Source of the DNA: Agroathelia rolfsii
Lineage: Eukaryota; Basidiomycota; Agaricomycetes; Amylocorticiales; Amylocorticiaceae
Assembly: GCA_018343915.1 (NCBI GenBank)
Contig: JABRWF010000001.1
Span: 5,146,001 to 5,210,000 of the forward strand
Reading direction: 5' to 3'
Length of the DNA stretch: 64,000 nucleotides
The notes under the pieces are model-generated. The model saw only the letters and a list, made by a program, of their open reading frames with translations, did not search any database and was not told the DNA's origin. The position numbers and the translations under genes are program-made. Positions 44,513 to 55,307 of this stretch are shown piece after piece (the first letter of the stretch is position 1; the number at the start of each line of letters is the position of its first letter).

Positions 44513-46757
44513 ATGTTCTGCAAACGGCGCTTGTTAAGATTCAGAGTACATCCACAGTACATAAGGGCAGCAAACATGTCAAGTCTCAAATCATCGCAAA
44601 GCCGCATTGAGGCACCCAAAGAAATGAAGATCGTCTTGACTGACACAGAGAGCCAAATCTGTAGTCTCTTTGATGAATGCACCCAGTTTCTGAAAGACCG
44701 GTTTAGCATCGACACTTCATGCAGAGTGGCTGGTGGTTGGGTCAGAGACAAGGTGCTCGACTATACCTCAGGAGCGGATAGTGTATTGACCACTCTTGTA
44801 TATACATTAGCTCTTGGGCGCCGACAGCAATGACATTGATATTGCCGTATCCGATATGACCGGACTCACATTCGCTGAACATTTTGTTTCCTTCCTCGAG
44901 GGAGAAAAGGGCCTGCCCAAACCCAGCATATCCACCGTCAAAGCAAACCCGGACCAATCCAAACACCTCGAGACAGCCAAAATCAAAATCCTCGATATGG
45001 ATCTTGATATCGTCAACCTGCGGAGCGAAGAGTACGCTTCTGACAGCCGTATTCCTACCCAGATGGTATAAATATTCCGGTCCTGTTACTCTTGGCTCAA
45101 TTTTGCTGATTGGAGAAGTATGCAGAAATTTGGAACGCCCCTTCAAGATGCCTTGAGGCGTGATATCACTATTAATGCACTGTTCTACAATGTGCACACG
45201 CGAGCAGTCGAGGACTTGTCTGAAAAGGTCAGCCATCATGCGCTTTACTACTTCTTTGCTAACAGCACTTGCCTCAGGGACTAGATGACTTACGCAACGG
45301 CGTGATTAGAACCCCACTCGAGCCCAGAGAGACGTTCATAGACGACCCACTGCGTGTCGTGCGTTGCGTCAGGTTTGCTAGTAGATTTGGCTACGAGCTT
45401 GTCCCAGAACTCCAGGATGCAGCACGCGATCCAGAAATTCAGGTAGCAGGTGCTTCGCTTTAACCTAGGATAGTAACTAATACTTGACCATGCCAGACTG
45501 CTATGTCTACTAAAATTAGCCGCGAAAGAATCGGCGAAGAAACAGACAAAATGCTCAAAGGTGAGATTCTACCACAGGACTTTCCCCTTTTAAACGCTCA
45601 TTGTTATGGTAAATCACAGGCAGAGATCCTCTGCGATCTATCCAAATCATCAACAATCTCTCTTTGTCCAGCTCCATCTTCCAACTCCCTACATCCATCC
45701 TTCCCACTCTAACCGCCCAGCCAACTTCCTTCCGGATATCTCTCGCGGCTGCAACAGTCCTACAATCTCTCCTGACCTCTTCATCTTCAGTACTAATGGC
45801 TCACCCTCTCCTTCTCCTGCCGTCTAAAACCGACCGCGCGCGTCTGTTCCTTGCATCGGCCCTCACGCATCTTCGCGGGATCCAATACACCGATGCCAAG
45901 CAGCGCGAGCATCCCGCTGTCGAGGCTGCCATTCGTGAGGGTCTGAAACTGGGAAACCATGACGTCGATGCGGTGTCAGCGTTGTTTGCTGCTTCTGAGC
46001 TACTTAAGAGTCCGAGTGTGTACGGATTAGGCCGCTCAGAACGAGTTCGCATAGGTAAATCACTCATAATAGCAATCTAGGCGTGAATCATAACCTTGGC
46101 AACCCATGCTGACGAGTAAATAAACAAGGTCTCTTATTACGGCACAAATCGGTCCATTCTCCCATCACCGGATCACCATGGACCACCTCGTTGCTCTTCT
46201 CTCTCGCACAGGAAATCGCACCCTACTACGACCCGATCGAGGATAAGCTGGATGGTAAGCATATTTATCATACATGTAAACATCATCCCTCGTGATACTT
46301 ATAATGCCCCTTTCTGCATACTCAGAAGCCAAAGCTGCAGATATAATCAAGTCATACTACGCCTTTGTGTGCAGGATCGTACAACTCGATCTCCCCTCGG
46401 CAGTTAATGCAAAGCCTCTTTTGGACGTACGTGTCTTTCTGATGGCCTCCTAGTCCTTGTTGTTGTCATACGTGATCACCATCTCACCTCCGCCTCCTTT
46501 TCTTTGTTTATTAGGGTCATGAAGTCATCAGTGCACTTGGAGCCAGCTCACCCGGCCCCTGGACCCGTGGTGTGCTAGAGCAGGTTATAGAGTGGCAACT
46601 AGAGCATCCCGCAGGTACCAAAGAAGAGTGCACAGCCTGGTTAAAACGCGAGCAGGAAGCAGGGAGAACCATCATACCTGTTAGTAAGGCCCAGGGAGAG
46701 AAGGTCAAGCGGCTCAAAGGCAAGGATAGTGGAAATGCGAAGAAGGCGAAGCGATGA
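44513..46757 (+). CDS. CCA1: tRNA nucleotidyltransferase (CCA-adding enzyme)
   Basis: Nine exons: 44513-44752, 44811-45065, 45126-45227, 45278-45442, 45497-45560, 45620-46054, 46129-46254, 46326-46426, 46515-46757 (1731 nt, 576 residues from the first ATG; 555 from the Met at 44576). The class II nucleotidyltransferase head has GGWVRDK and LLGADSNDIDIAV (catalytic DxD about D88/D90). LRRDITINALFYN, DDPLRVVRCVRFASRFGY and ISRERIGEE follow in the family order. It adds CCA to tRNA 3' ends in cytosol/nucleus and mitochondria. The 21-residue extension between the two Mets is basic with no acids (FCKRRLLRFRVH), like a mitochondrial presequence, which matches the dual-start arrangement of yeast CCA1. 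The C-terminus is Lys-rich (possible nuclear signal). Confidence 0.95.
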
Positions 46758-47587
46758 GGACTTATTTTTTATCTCACTCTTTTCTTCTCGCTTGGGTCCG
46801 TCCGAGACGATTGCTTTATATCAAACGACTGCTCATTAAAAATTTTGTGGATTACTTGCAAGCAGAGAATGAATATTTTCCGGCACACATTACTTCTATT
46901 CCACTTAAACATACGCTATCCCAAACTCCAAGTTGATTGAGCGAACTACTTTTCATCCGTCGTATTTTATATGCTACAACCCTCTATACTTCAAACGACA
47001 GCATAGAAAAGAGTTTTATCGAAGAAGAAAAGGAGAAAGAAACACAATTTCGCCTCGATATGTCTTTGTCACCGTCTTTGGAATGACATAAGAGCACCCC
47101 GAGGGTACAAAAAAAGAGGGGCTGAAGAAAAAGAAGCCCCCTTGTAAAATGGGAAAAAAACCTCTCTTCCCGGCTGAAGAGAGGTGAAAAAAACCCAAGT
47201 CGAGGCGAAACCCCGAAAGAAGAAGAAAAAGGATAAAGATAAAGGAAAATAAAGATAGAGACCACAGAGTAGAACACCAAGAGCAAGAGATTCGAGAAGC
47301 GGGTAGCCAGAGTACCAGAGACCAGAGATTCGGGGAGCCGGAAAACCAGAGAACCAGAGCGCAAGTACAAGACGAATCCAGAGCCAAGGAAAAGGAAAAG
47401 GAAAAGGAAAAGGAAAAGAAAAAGAAAAGAAAAAAAAAGAAAGAAAGAAAGAAAAGGATGGGAAAAAACGCAAAGTGAAAAAGAGATTGAAAAGTTTGCA
47501 AACCCTCCCTTGAGTAATGATAGCGACCAAGCCTTCATTTCCTGATCGTCGTCCATCCCACTGATACCCCTTGCCTCCGAGCGCTCT
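46758..47587. other. Intergenic with purine-rich repeats
   Basis: Contains the AAAAGG repeat (own entry) and generally A/G-rich plus-strand sequence. The long minus-strand ORFs here are low-complexity Phe/Leu/Ser translations and not genes. Confidence 0.65.
47392..47456 (+). repeat. (AAAAGG)n / AAAG microsatellite
   Basis: About five AAAAGG/GGAAAA units followed by AAAAAG and GAAA runs, all purine on the plus strand, in the 3' flank of the gene at 47588. Confidence 0.85.
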
Positions 47588-48481
47588 TCAATGCTTACGT
47601 TCGGCTCCGCGAAGCTTTCCGAACTTGCGTCCAACCCATTTCTTCATACCTTTCAACCCTGCCTTCAGCCCCCGAGGCTTCTCGTCCATGAATGCATCCT
47701 CGTCGAATCCAGAGCCGCCATAGTACTCACGCATACACTCCAAGATATCCTTTGAACCCAGACCGGCATCCGGATCTTCAAGGTCTCTCAGTGAGATGGG
47801 GTCCACAGAAGCGAGGATCGAGGTCATCGGAGGCGAACGAGGCCAGCAGGGAGGAGCGGGGCCGTGGAAGTCGAATGGCGCCGCAAGGAGGCCCTGCTCG
47901 ACCTGGAAGACATACGAAGCGGGCTTCGCCGTCGGTGTCGCTGCAAAATAGTTGGGCGCAGGGGACTCCTTGGCGGGAACAGGTGAGCCAGGAACGAAGG
48001 GGACCGTGAGATAGTCGATCTTGGCCTCATACGTCGAGGAGATAGGAGTCGGCTTGATCATCTGGGGAAGAGGGGGCGACATGGGCCATTCGAGGACGCC
48101 ATGGCTCTTGTAGTTGAATGGCACCTCAAGCATGTTGGTGTCGTTGATTGTTGTCGACGTCAGGATCGCTAAGGGGTTGGTGTAGACACAAGCTTCGTCC
48201 CCAGTGGCAATCACCGACGCTGAAACAGAGGAAGTTGAGTAAATAGAGAGTGAATCTGAAGACTCACTAAGGGAATCCACGTCCGAGCCAGAGGTGCCAC
48301 CCTGTGAGGTCATCGTAGTCGCCACGCTTACAACGCTGGCTGACAACCGCAGGGGCTTGAGTCCACCAGAGCGGATACGCTCAGCCGGATAGTAGTCCCT
48401 TTCAATCTTTTGGTTTGCAGAATGCGCAAGTTGAGAGAGGTGAGTCTCCCTTTGCGCCAGCTGAAATACTGAACAAGGCAT
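47588..48481 (-). CDS. Unknown basidiomycete protein, single exon
   Basis: One open frame from ATG 48481 to the stop at 47588 (297 residues). It has no signal peptide or membrane segment. It is Ser/Pro-rich and probably largely disordered (SLSESSDSLSIYSTSS near residue 75), with several short aromatic/proline motifs. The C-terminus is amphipathic and very basic (AGLKGMKKWVGRKFGKLRGA), which could bind membrane or nucleic acid. I do not recognise the family. The start was chosen at the Met after which complexity rises; the frame is open upstream, but that part is low complexity. A (GT)n run (about 48505-48528, plus strand) sits just upstream, and a 249-bp inverted repeat lies further upstream. 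Confidence 0.7.
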   Translation of the reverse strand: MPCSVFQLAQRETHLSQLAHSANQKIERDYYPAERIRSGGLKPLRLSASVVSVATTMTSQGGTSGSDVDSLSESSDSLSIYSTSSVSASVIATGDEACVYTNPLAILTSTTINDTNMLEVPFNYKSHGVLEWPMSPPLPQMIKPTPISSTYEAKIDYLTVPFVPGSPVPAKESPAPNYFAATPTAKPASYVFQVEQGLLAAPFDFHGPAPPCWPRSPPMTSILASVDPISLRDLEDPDAGLGSKDILECMREYYGGSGFDEDAFMDEKPRGLKAGLKGMKKWVGRKFGKLRGAERKH

Positions 48482-48504
48482 GTTTAAAATCGCTTTGGGG
48501 GGTT

Positions 48505-48529
48505 GTGTGTGTATGTGTGTGTGTGTGTT
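48505..48529 (+). repeat. (GT)n microsatellite in 5' flank
   Basis: Alternating GT/TGTATGTGTG run about 25 bp upstream of the ATG at 48481 (minus-strand gene). Confidence 0.75.
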
Positions 48530-48635
48530 AGGTGAGGAGGGATTTGGGTCGCTCGAAGGCTCTAATTTTATAGAACATAAGATAGGAGATTGGATAGGAG
48601 GATAGACGAGACTGAGGGGCATAGAACACAGTCCA

Positions 48636-48884
48636 GAGTGCCGCAAGGCCTAGACAGTCTAAAGCTAAGCGTAAAGGGGAGTAATTTGATCTGACAGTGG
48701 CGGACAAGAAAGAGTGAAGGTAAGTCGTAAGCAAGGTCTACTCGAATCGTCTCTGGTCCATACAGCCAAACTCGATCCGAGTAGACCTTACTCACGGCTT
48801 AACTTCACTTTCTCTTGTCCGCCGCTGTCAGGTCAACTTGCTCCTTTACACTTAGCTTTAGGCCGTCTAGGCCTTGCAGTACTC
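48636..48884. repeat. Long inverted repeat (foldback), arms about 112 bp, loop 23 bp
   Basis: Left arm 48636-48749 and the reverse complement of 48773-48884 align end to end, with roughly 85-90% identity by eye. Shared blocks are gcaaggcctagac, ctaaagctaag, ggcggacaag and aaggtctactcg. The spacer is 48750-48772. No ORF spans it. It could be a MITE or foldback element, or transcribe into a long hairpin RNA. Confidence 0.85.
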
Positions 48885-49334
48885 CGTTAATTGAAAAGGC
48901 ACGGCATGTGGTGGGTAGGGCTGTGCAGTATTCTTCGATAGGGGAATGAGACAGAAAGGAGGAAAGAGAGGAGAAAATTCAAGGTCGCTACTTTGATGCA
49001 CGCAGCGGTTTGTAATTGAGACGTGAATGAGCCTGGTATCACCCTGTCCCATGCTTTAAGCGCATGAAGGTACAAGAAATGTGGATAATAGGTAAGTAGC
49101 ACTAATGTGACCATGACAAGCCAGTGTTTCAATTGGTGTCGAAAGAAATACGCAGCCACCAGCCACCAGCCACCAGCCACCAGCCACCAGCCACTAGCCA
49201 GCCGCATGTTAATTGCCACACGCCACGAACAGGAAGCGCCTGTGTCATTTACGCAATATCCTCATAGCCCGTTGAAGAGTGGAAAATGATTGCATCTTTT
49301 CCGCAAGAGGAATTTTCATTAAAAAAATATAACA
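48885..49334. other. Intergenic, 3' flank of the TPR-CHAT gene
   Basis: No gene seen apart from the short tandem repeat at about 49155-49200. Confidence 0.5.
49155..49200 (+). repeat. Seven-bp tandem repeat (AGCCACC)n
   Basis: Six or so perfect or near-perfect heptamer units, ending in diverged 'agccactagccagc'. Confidence 0.85.
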
Positions 49335-52300
49335 TCAAACACCAAGGTGAATAAATGGAATCCATGAGAAAAAGTCATTCTCCCCAACTTGGCTCCTCAG
49401 CCGCTCCACCGCACCATGTAGAGCATACGCAGCTTGTCCATCTTCCGTCTTCATATCCTCACGCACCATAGCTTTATAGAACTCTTCAGCGATAATCGGC
49501 CCATGCGCATCCTTGATAGACCACATCGTAGCAATCACTGTGCTATAGCCAATCATGAGCATGCCTGCTGCGAGATGCGCTGCTTCTTCTGGTAGCTTTT
49601 CGTCGCCTGTTGCGGTTTGACATGCCGAGAGAAATGCCAACTTGGCACGGTTCAACGATTTCTGCGAAATGCTCTCCAAGCTCAGAGGTTCGTCATGTAG
49701 CATGAACGCGCTCTTCAGTGGATCGTCTTCCCGCTGTACCCCGTGACAAGCAAGATGTATCCAACTGTACTTCTCCATCGCGTCCAAGACAGTCGTCGCC
49801 GTCGACTTAGAGTCGTCCAACCAGCAAAGATGCTTTTGGTCTACAAGCGACTGTATTGCTTTTACTTCGGTAACTGTACCTGGGAGTGGATGTTGGCCAG
49901 GTGTCTTCGGTTGAGAGATAGCCAAAACCCCATTAAAATCGTCCTGCGGAGCCGGATTTTGTCGGAGAAGCGAAGAGATACTGGGGGCATATGACGAAAC
50001 TACGTAATTATATGCTTTGTGCTGCGGTAGCTCTGGGCTAGAACCGTAATAGCCGGCAGCATGAAGGGGTAAAAACGACAAAGGTCCGGTGGTACACCAG
50101 GTAATCCGCGGAAGTTTGCCGTTTGGTGGTGGGTTCTACAGATATTTTTTTTAGCAACGCACGAAGATAGAGGTCCAGATAACATACCATATATCCTAGT
50201 TCGGATATGATAGGTCCCACAATTGACGTCCATAGCATCAGAAGAATACGTTCCATCACCATGGGCCTTAGTGCATGCGTTGTCGCCCGCCAGCCTGATT
50301 CTTCGCCCAAATATGATGTGAGCTCCTCCACCAACTGCGCATCACTATGTGGCTCGGCACTAGAAACGTTTCCCGTTTGACGAGCATTTCTGCCGCCCAA
50401 ACGTTTTGTGAGCAATTCGTGTGCGATTTCGACTGACCTAAGAGAAGCAGAAGGAAGGGGCATATGGCCGAGTCGGCCAGAACCGTTGATGTTCTGCAAG
50501 ATGAGCGCGTCACACTGTATCTGGCTGACATTAATGATGACGATCGGCCCCAGCCGTGCAGCGGGGATTAGACTAGCAATCTTCCTAGGCAGCAAAAAGT
50601 TTTCATATCCCGGATATTGGCGCACTGAGGCTAGAAGCTTCTCCCATTGCTCAGCCAAGCGTCTATGGCCCTGAGCAGCTTTTTCCAGGGGAAATTGTTC
50701 TTTGGCATCTTTAACGATTCCTTCTTGCGTTACGTTCGACATGAAATTAGACAGCTCCAGCTCGCGAGCAACTGATTCTAATTGCGTTGCAAGGTCGGAA
50801 TGATCGCGTCTCAGCTCATCCATAGGCGTTCGAAGACGGAGTATCTGGCCCCAGATGATCGATCGTCCTTGCTCTAGCCACTCCAAAGCTAAATCCGGAC
50901 GTTTAAATTCGCATGCTATGGAAGACGCGACAGTGACCAGATTCAATGAGGATACGCCCTGGAATCTCTCTCTGAGTGGCGTACCCAGCCAGATGATACG
51001 AGGGATAAGATTCATATAGGCATTACATGCGTTCATGGGCGAGAAAAATTTCATGTCAAAAAACGGCCTCTGTGACGCACAAACGATCCATTGTTGAGCA
51101 GATAACAGACGCACTGAAGGGTCTCCTGTAGAAAACATGGCGGAAGTAGCAAATGCCACGATCGACTCGTCAAGGTCCTCCGGGCGATGCAAATAGTCGT
51201 ATTTTTTAAGTAGCCCAATGCCCAGATTGTGCAGAAACATACATCTACTGGAGTGCTCGTTAGGGGTGAGTTCGACAGCACGTTGTTTCGTCGAGATTGA
51301 AAGGTCCAAGTCTTCGATTTTTCCCGAATGCTCGAATCTTAGTTGGAGCATGTATCCTAGGTTATTCAGATGTCCGGTTTCGTTGACATGGCCACGAGGA
51401 GTGAGTTCTATCGATTGCTCTTGAGCAGAGATCGCCTCGTCAAGATCCTCCACCTTTTTCGATAGCTCAGAGAGACGTAGCAGGGAGTTAGCTAGGTTAT
51501 TTAGGCATCGGGACTTGTAAATATGAGTTTCGGATGACAGCTGAACCGCTTTTCGCTGCGCCAAGATTGCTGCATTCAGGTCCGCCACCTCTCCAGATAG
51601 CTCGAACTTCCCGGTCAAGGCGTTTCCAAGACCTGTCAAATATGTAGGTTTGGAAGTGCGATCATCGGGCGTGAGCTCAATTGCTTGATTGTGAATGAAA
51701 ATAGCCGTGTCGATGTCAGACCATTGTCTCAATCGCTGGCCTCGAGCAAGGAGTAGAATTCCAAGATTGTTGAGGCACAGGGCCTTATCGGTTGGATGAT
51801 CATCTGGGGTAAGCCGAATAGCTTGCTGCTGGATTGAAATCGACATGTCTAGGTCCGCGGTCTCTCCTGTCCGGTCAAATCGTTGACTGAGCACATTCCC
51901 CAGAGTACTTAAATTTCTAGGTTTGCTTGGGTGATTGTCAGGTGTAAGCTCTACAGCCCGCTGTAGCATCACTATCGCCTGTTCAGAGTCTTCCAACCTG
52001 TTTAAATGCACAGAGCGTCGCCAAAATGCGCTCCCCAAACTAGCCAAAAGGCGAGGTTTATCGGCGTGTCTTTCAGGCAGAAGCTCTAAGGCTTGTTCCT
52101 GCATCGAAATCGCCATATCAATATCTGCCAACTCTCCTGATGATTCGTATCGACTAAAAAATGAGCCGCCAAGATTGATTAGGAAGCGATGACGAGAACT
52201 GTGACTATCAGGGACTAGTCGAAGAGCTTCCTGTTGAACAGAAACAGCCTTTTGGATGTCTTCCATCTCCCCAAAATGATCGAAGCGGCTGGCCAATGAA

Positions 52301-54003
52301 TTTCCCAAGTTACTTAGATAATTGGGTTTGTTAGTGTGACCGTCGGGCGTGAGTTCTACTGCTTGCTGCTGCATCGAAATCGCCATGTCCATATCCGACT
52401 TAGCACTAAATCGCTTGAACCGGGAGCGCAAAGATACTCCGAGGTTGCTTACGTATTTCGGCCTATTTGCGTGCCCATCCGGTACAAGTTGAACAGCCTG
52501 CTCATGTGCCAAGATCGCTGAATTGATGTCTTCTGGTAATCCGGAATGCTCAAACCGATATCGCAAGCAATTCCCGAGGTTGCTTAAATAGAGATGCTTA
52601 TTAGCATAATTGCTAGGCGTAAGCTGGATAACTTGTTGTTGAGAGGAAATCGCTGTATTAATGTCATCTATATCCCCCGACCACTGGAATCGAGCTTGTA
52701 GCATCTGAGCAAGGTTGTTCAGATACGCGAGCCTTTCGTGATCATGCTCGGGTGTGAGTTGGATAGCCTGCTGCTGCATCAATATCGCCATATCCATATC
52801 GCTAATGTCTCCCATTAGCTCGAAACGTGTGAACAGAGAGACCGCAAGATTACTCGAGCGAACGCGCTTCTGCTTGTGATCTTTCGGAGTGAGTCGGACG
52901 GCATCCTGCTGAGCCGAGATCGCCTTATGCAAATCCGTTACTTCTCCCAGCTGCTCGAATCGATTGCGCAATGAAATACCGAGATCGTTCAAGACAACGA
53001 GTTTTCTTGGATGACTATCAGGTAAAAGCTGGACGGCTCGCTCCTGCAGAGCGACTGCTTCGACCATATCCGTCATGTTTCGTAAACACTCGAATCGAAG
53101 CTGCAAGGCGGTACCCAAGCTATTCAGATGGCCGGATTCATCTTCGTGTGCATCGGTCGCGAGCTGAACAGCCCGCCGCTTTATAGCAATTGCTTCTTCC
53201 AAGTCGGTGATCTCTTCCAGCCGGTTGAATCGAGAAAGCAAAGAGCCGCTAAGACCAGCGAGAAATGTGGGGTCGACAATATCTGTCTTAAGAAGAGAAT
53301 GTGCCTGTCGTTGAAGGGAGATAGCCAAGTTGATATCAGCCAGCTCACCCGAATTCTCGAATCGGTGACGCAACGAGCATCCTAGATTATTGAGGTATGC
53401 GGACCTTTTGGGGTGGTCGTCGGATGTGAGTTGTACGGCCTGCTGTTGTACTGAGATCGCTTCTTCCAGATCTTCTATGTTTCCGGACCAGGCAAACCGA
53501 GACTCCAATGCGCCACCCAAATTATACAAATGACCACATCTGTCGGGACTATCATGAGGTATAAGAAGGATCGCTTGTTGTTGCACGGAGATAGCCATAT
53601 TAACGTCTTCCAGTATTCCCGTTTGCTCGAATCGACTCAACAGAGAATTTCCCAGATTGCCCAGAAGGAAAGGTTTATGGGCATCATCATCAGATGCAAA
53701 GTTCACTGCTCGCTGCTGCTCGGAAATTGCTAGGTCGATGTCTGCCACATCTCCTGCCAGTTCGAAGCGACGGAGCAAGTTGATCCCGACGTCACTGATG
53801 TATCGTGCTTTGAGAGGGTGATCGTCAGGCGTGTGCTCAGCGAGCTGTTGCTCCGTGGAGATAATGTCATCTAGATCCTCCGGTTTTCCCAGCCTCCCAA
53901 AACGACCGAGCAACAAGCTGGCCAGTGTACGAAGGAGTGATGCTTTGTCGGGATCTTCGTCTGGTACAAGATTCACGGTCAAATTTTGGAAATAGATTGC
54001 CAT
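49335..54003 (-). CDS. TPR-CHAT protein (caspase-like CHAT domain with TPR array)
   Basis: Two exons certain on the minus strand: 54003-50188 and 50135-49335 (4617 nt, 1538 residues from 54003). About 19-20 TPR-like units of 49-50 residues fill residues 1-980 (pattern SRFExxGxxxDxxxAIxxQxxAVxLTPDxH). A helical linker follows, then a CHAT domain (about 1200-1538) with LPRITWCTTGPLSFLPLHAAG. The His/Cys dyad is intact: H1403 in HLACHG and C1444 in SACQTATG. CHAT is a clan CD peptidase fold related to caspases and separase; bacterial TPR-CHAT (Csx29) is a protease switched on by a partner. The target is unknown here. The frame stays open upstream of 54003 and already shows TPR sequence (SQDIQDLDMAI), so one or more 5' exons (to about 54100 or beyond) are missing from this model. 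Confidence 0.88.
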
Positions 54004-55307
54004 ATCAAGGTCTTGAATGTCTTGCGACTGCTTGAACTTGCTCGAAAACGAGGTCGCCTGTGTTCGAGCCTCTTTGATTCGGGAACTGTCGTTCTGAACT
54101 ATTAGCGTCCAGTTTTGTGCGAAAATCTAGCTCCAAAAGTTGTTATTTGGAAGCTAACCTCATGCTCTGTAGGTCTTTATTACTCTCTTGTTGCGTATGA
54201 TCGCTTTTCTCGCTGATAAGTTTTTCCTATCAAGGCTTATTAGCAATGCAGCGAGTTGAAATATCCATATCCTGATCACGCACTAGCTTGGGGACATTCA
54301 TTATATGGGTTCGATTGATGAGGAAGCAGCCGCAAATAGTGGCCCCTTCCAATCATAAATATCCCCACCTTCCAGTTAACCGCATTTAGCTAGGACCACT
54401 CGTGAGCCGCCAAGATAATGTGGCCGCGCCTCAGTAGACTATGACTCAGATTCATGAATCATTAGGCACTTACGTGTGAAAATATGAGAAAGATGTTTCC
54501 TAAAAGGGTTAGGAGCTGCGTTTTCTTGGCAAGCCTCGCAACAGTTACTCGGGTCTCAGCGTGCGTGCCAGCGCATAGGAATATATGAACAGCCTTGGTA
54601 GTTGCCAGTAGCTAGCGACAATGGTCGCTATATACCATGGGCAGTGAAGCACAGCAATGAACAGAGCCAATGTAGCAACGGAAGGGTTTTCATAAAATAT
54701 ATGTTGAAAAATTATATTGAATATTAGATATCCAGCATTGCACTTGAACCGGCGGTGGTGATGGTCCAAGTCCGAGTCATTGATGGGACAAGAAACTTCC
54801 GTGGTTACCGGAAGTGATACTCAAAGTCCCATGGCCTACCCATTTCTGGGAATGTCGCTTGTCATGTGATCGTATGTGGCAGCGTGTAGGACGGCCATTG
54901 ACCGCGAACCGAACCTGGAAAAGGTTTCGCGCTGAGTTAACTACATCACAAATGAAATAAGATAATGCATATTCGCATATCAAGGGCAAATACATATCAA
55001 GGTAAGAAATGGAGCGCAGCTTGTACGGTTGTTTCACATAAAAGATAGTACAGGAGCAATGGAATGGACAGAGGTAGTAAAATTGACATGATAATCGAGA
55101 TGAGTGATGCAATAATGAAAGCAAATAAAAAGCAGAGGAACAACGAATGATAAAGTGTTTTGCATGATGAACATTCAATCAAGTGGATACAATTGAAGAG
55201 CGATGCGAGAATGAAGCGAAGAACAAGAGCATGAAGACAAGGATGAAAACGAAAGCAGAAGAAAGGTGGAAAAGATCAATCGGTTTTTTATGCGCACGAC
55301 TATTCCT
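54004..55307. other. 5' side of the TPR-CHAT gene and intergenic DNA
   Basis: From 54004 to about 54103 the minus strand continues the TPR reading frame to a splice-acceptor-like 'ctaatag'. I could not place the first exon(s). The remaining DNA to 55307 shows no gene. Confidence 0.5.

Noticed and set aside
46984..47634. Minus-strand ORFs of 150-216 codons
   Set aside because: Phe/Leu/Ser low-complexity translations of purine microsatellite DNA, in three overlapping frames.
48505..48646. Upstream in-frame extension of the unknown 297-residue protein (to 48646)
   Set aside because: The extra 55 residues translate a (GT)n microsatellite and Pro/Ser runs; the Met at 48481 is more plausible.
49155..49200. 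CRISPR or telomere-like repeat
   Set aside because: Simple 7-bp tandem array, no spacers, not a fungal telomere motif, and internal to the contig.
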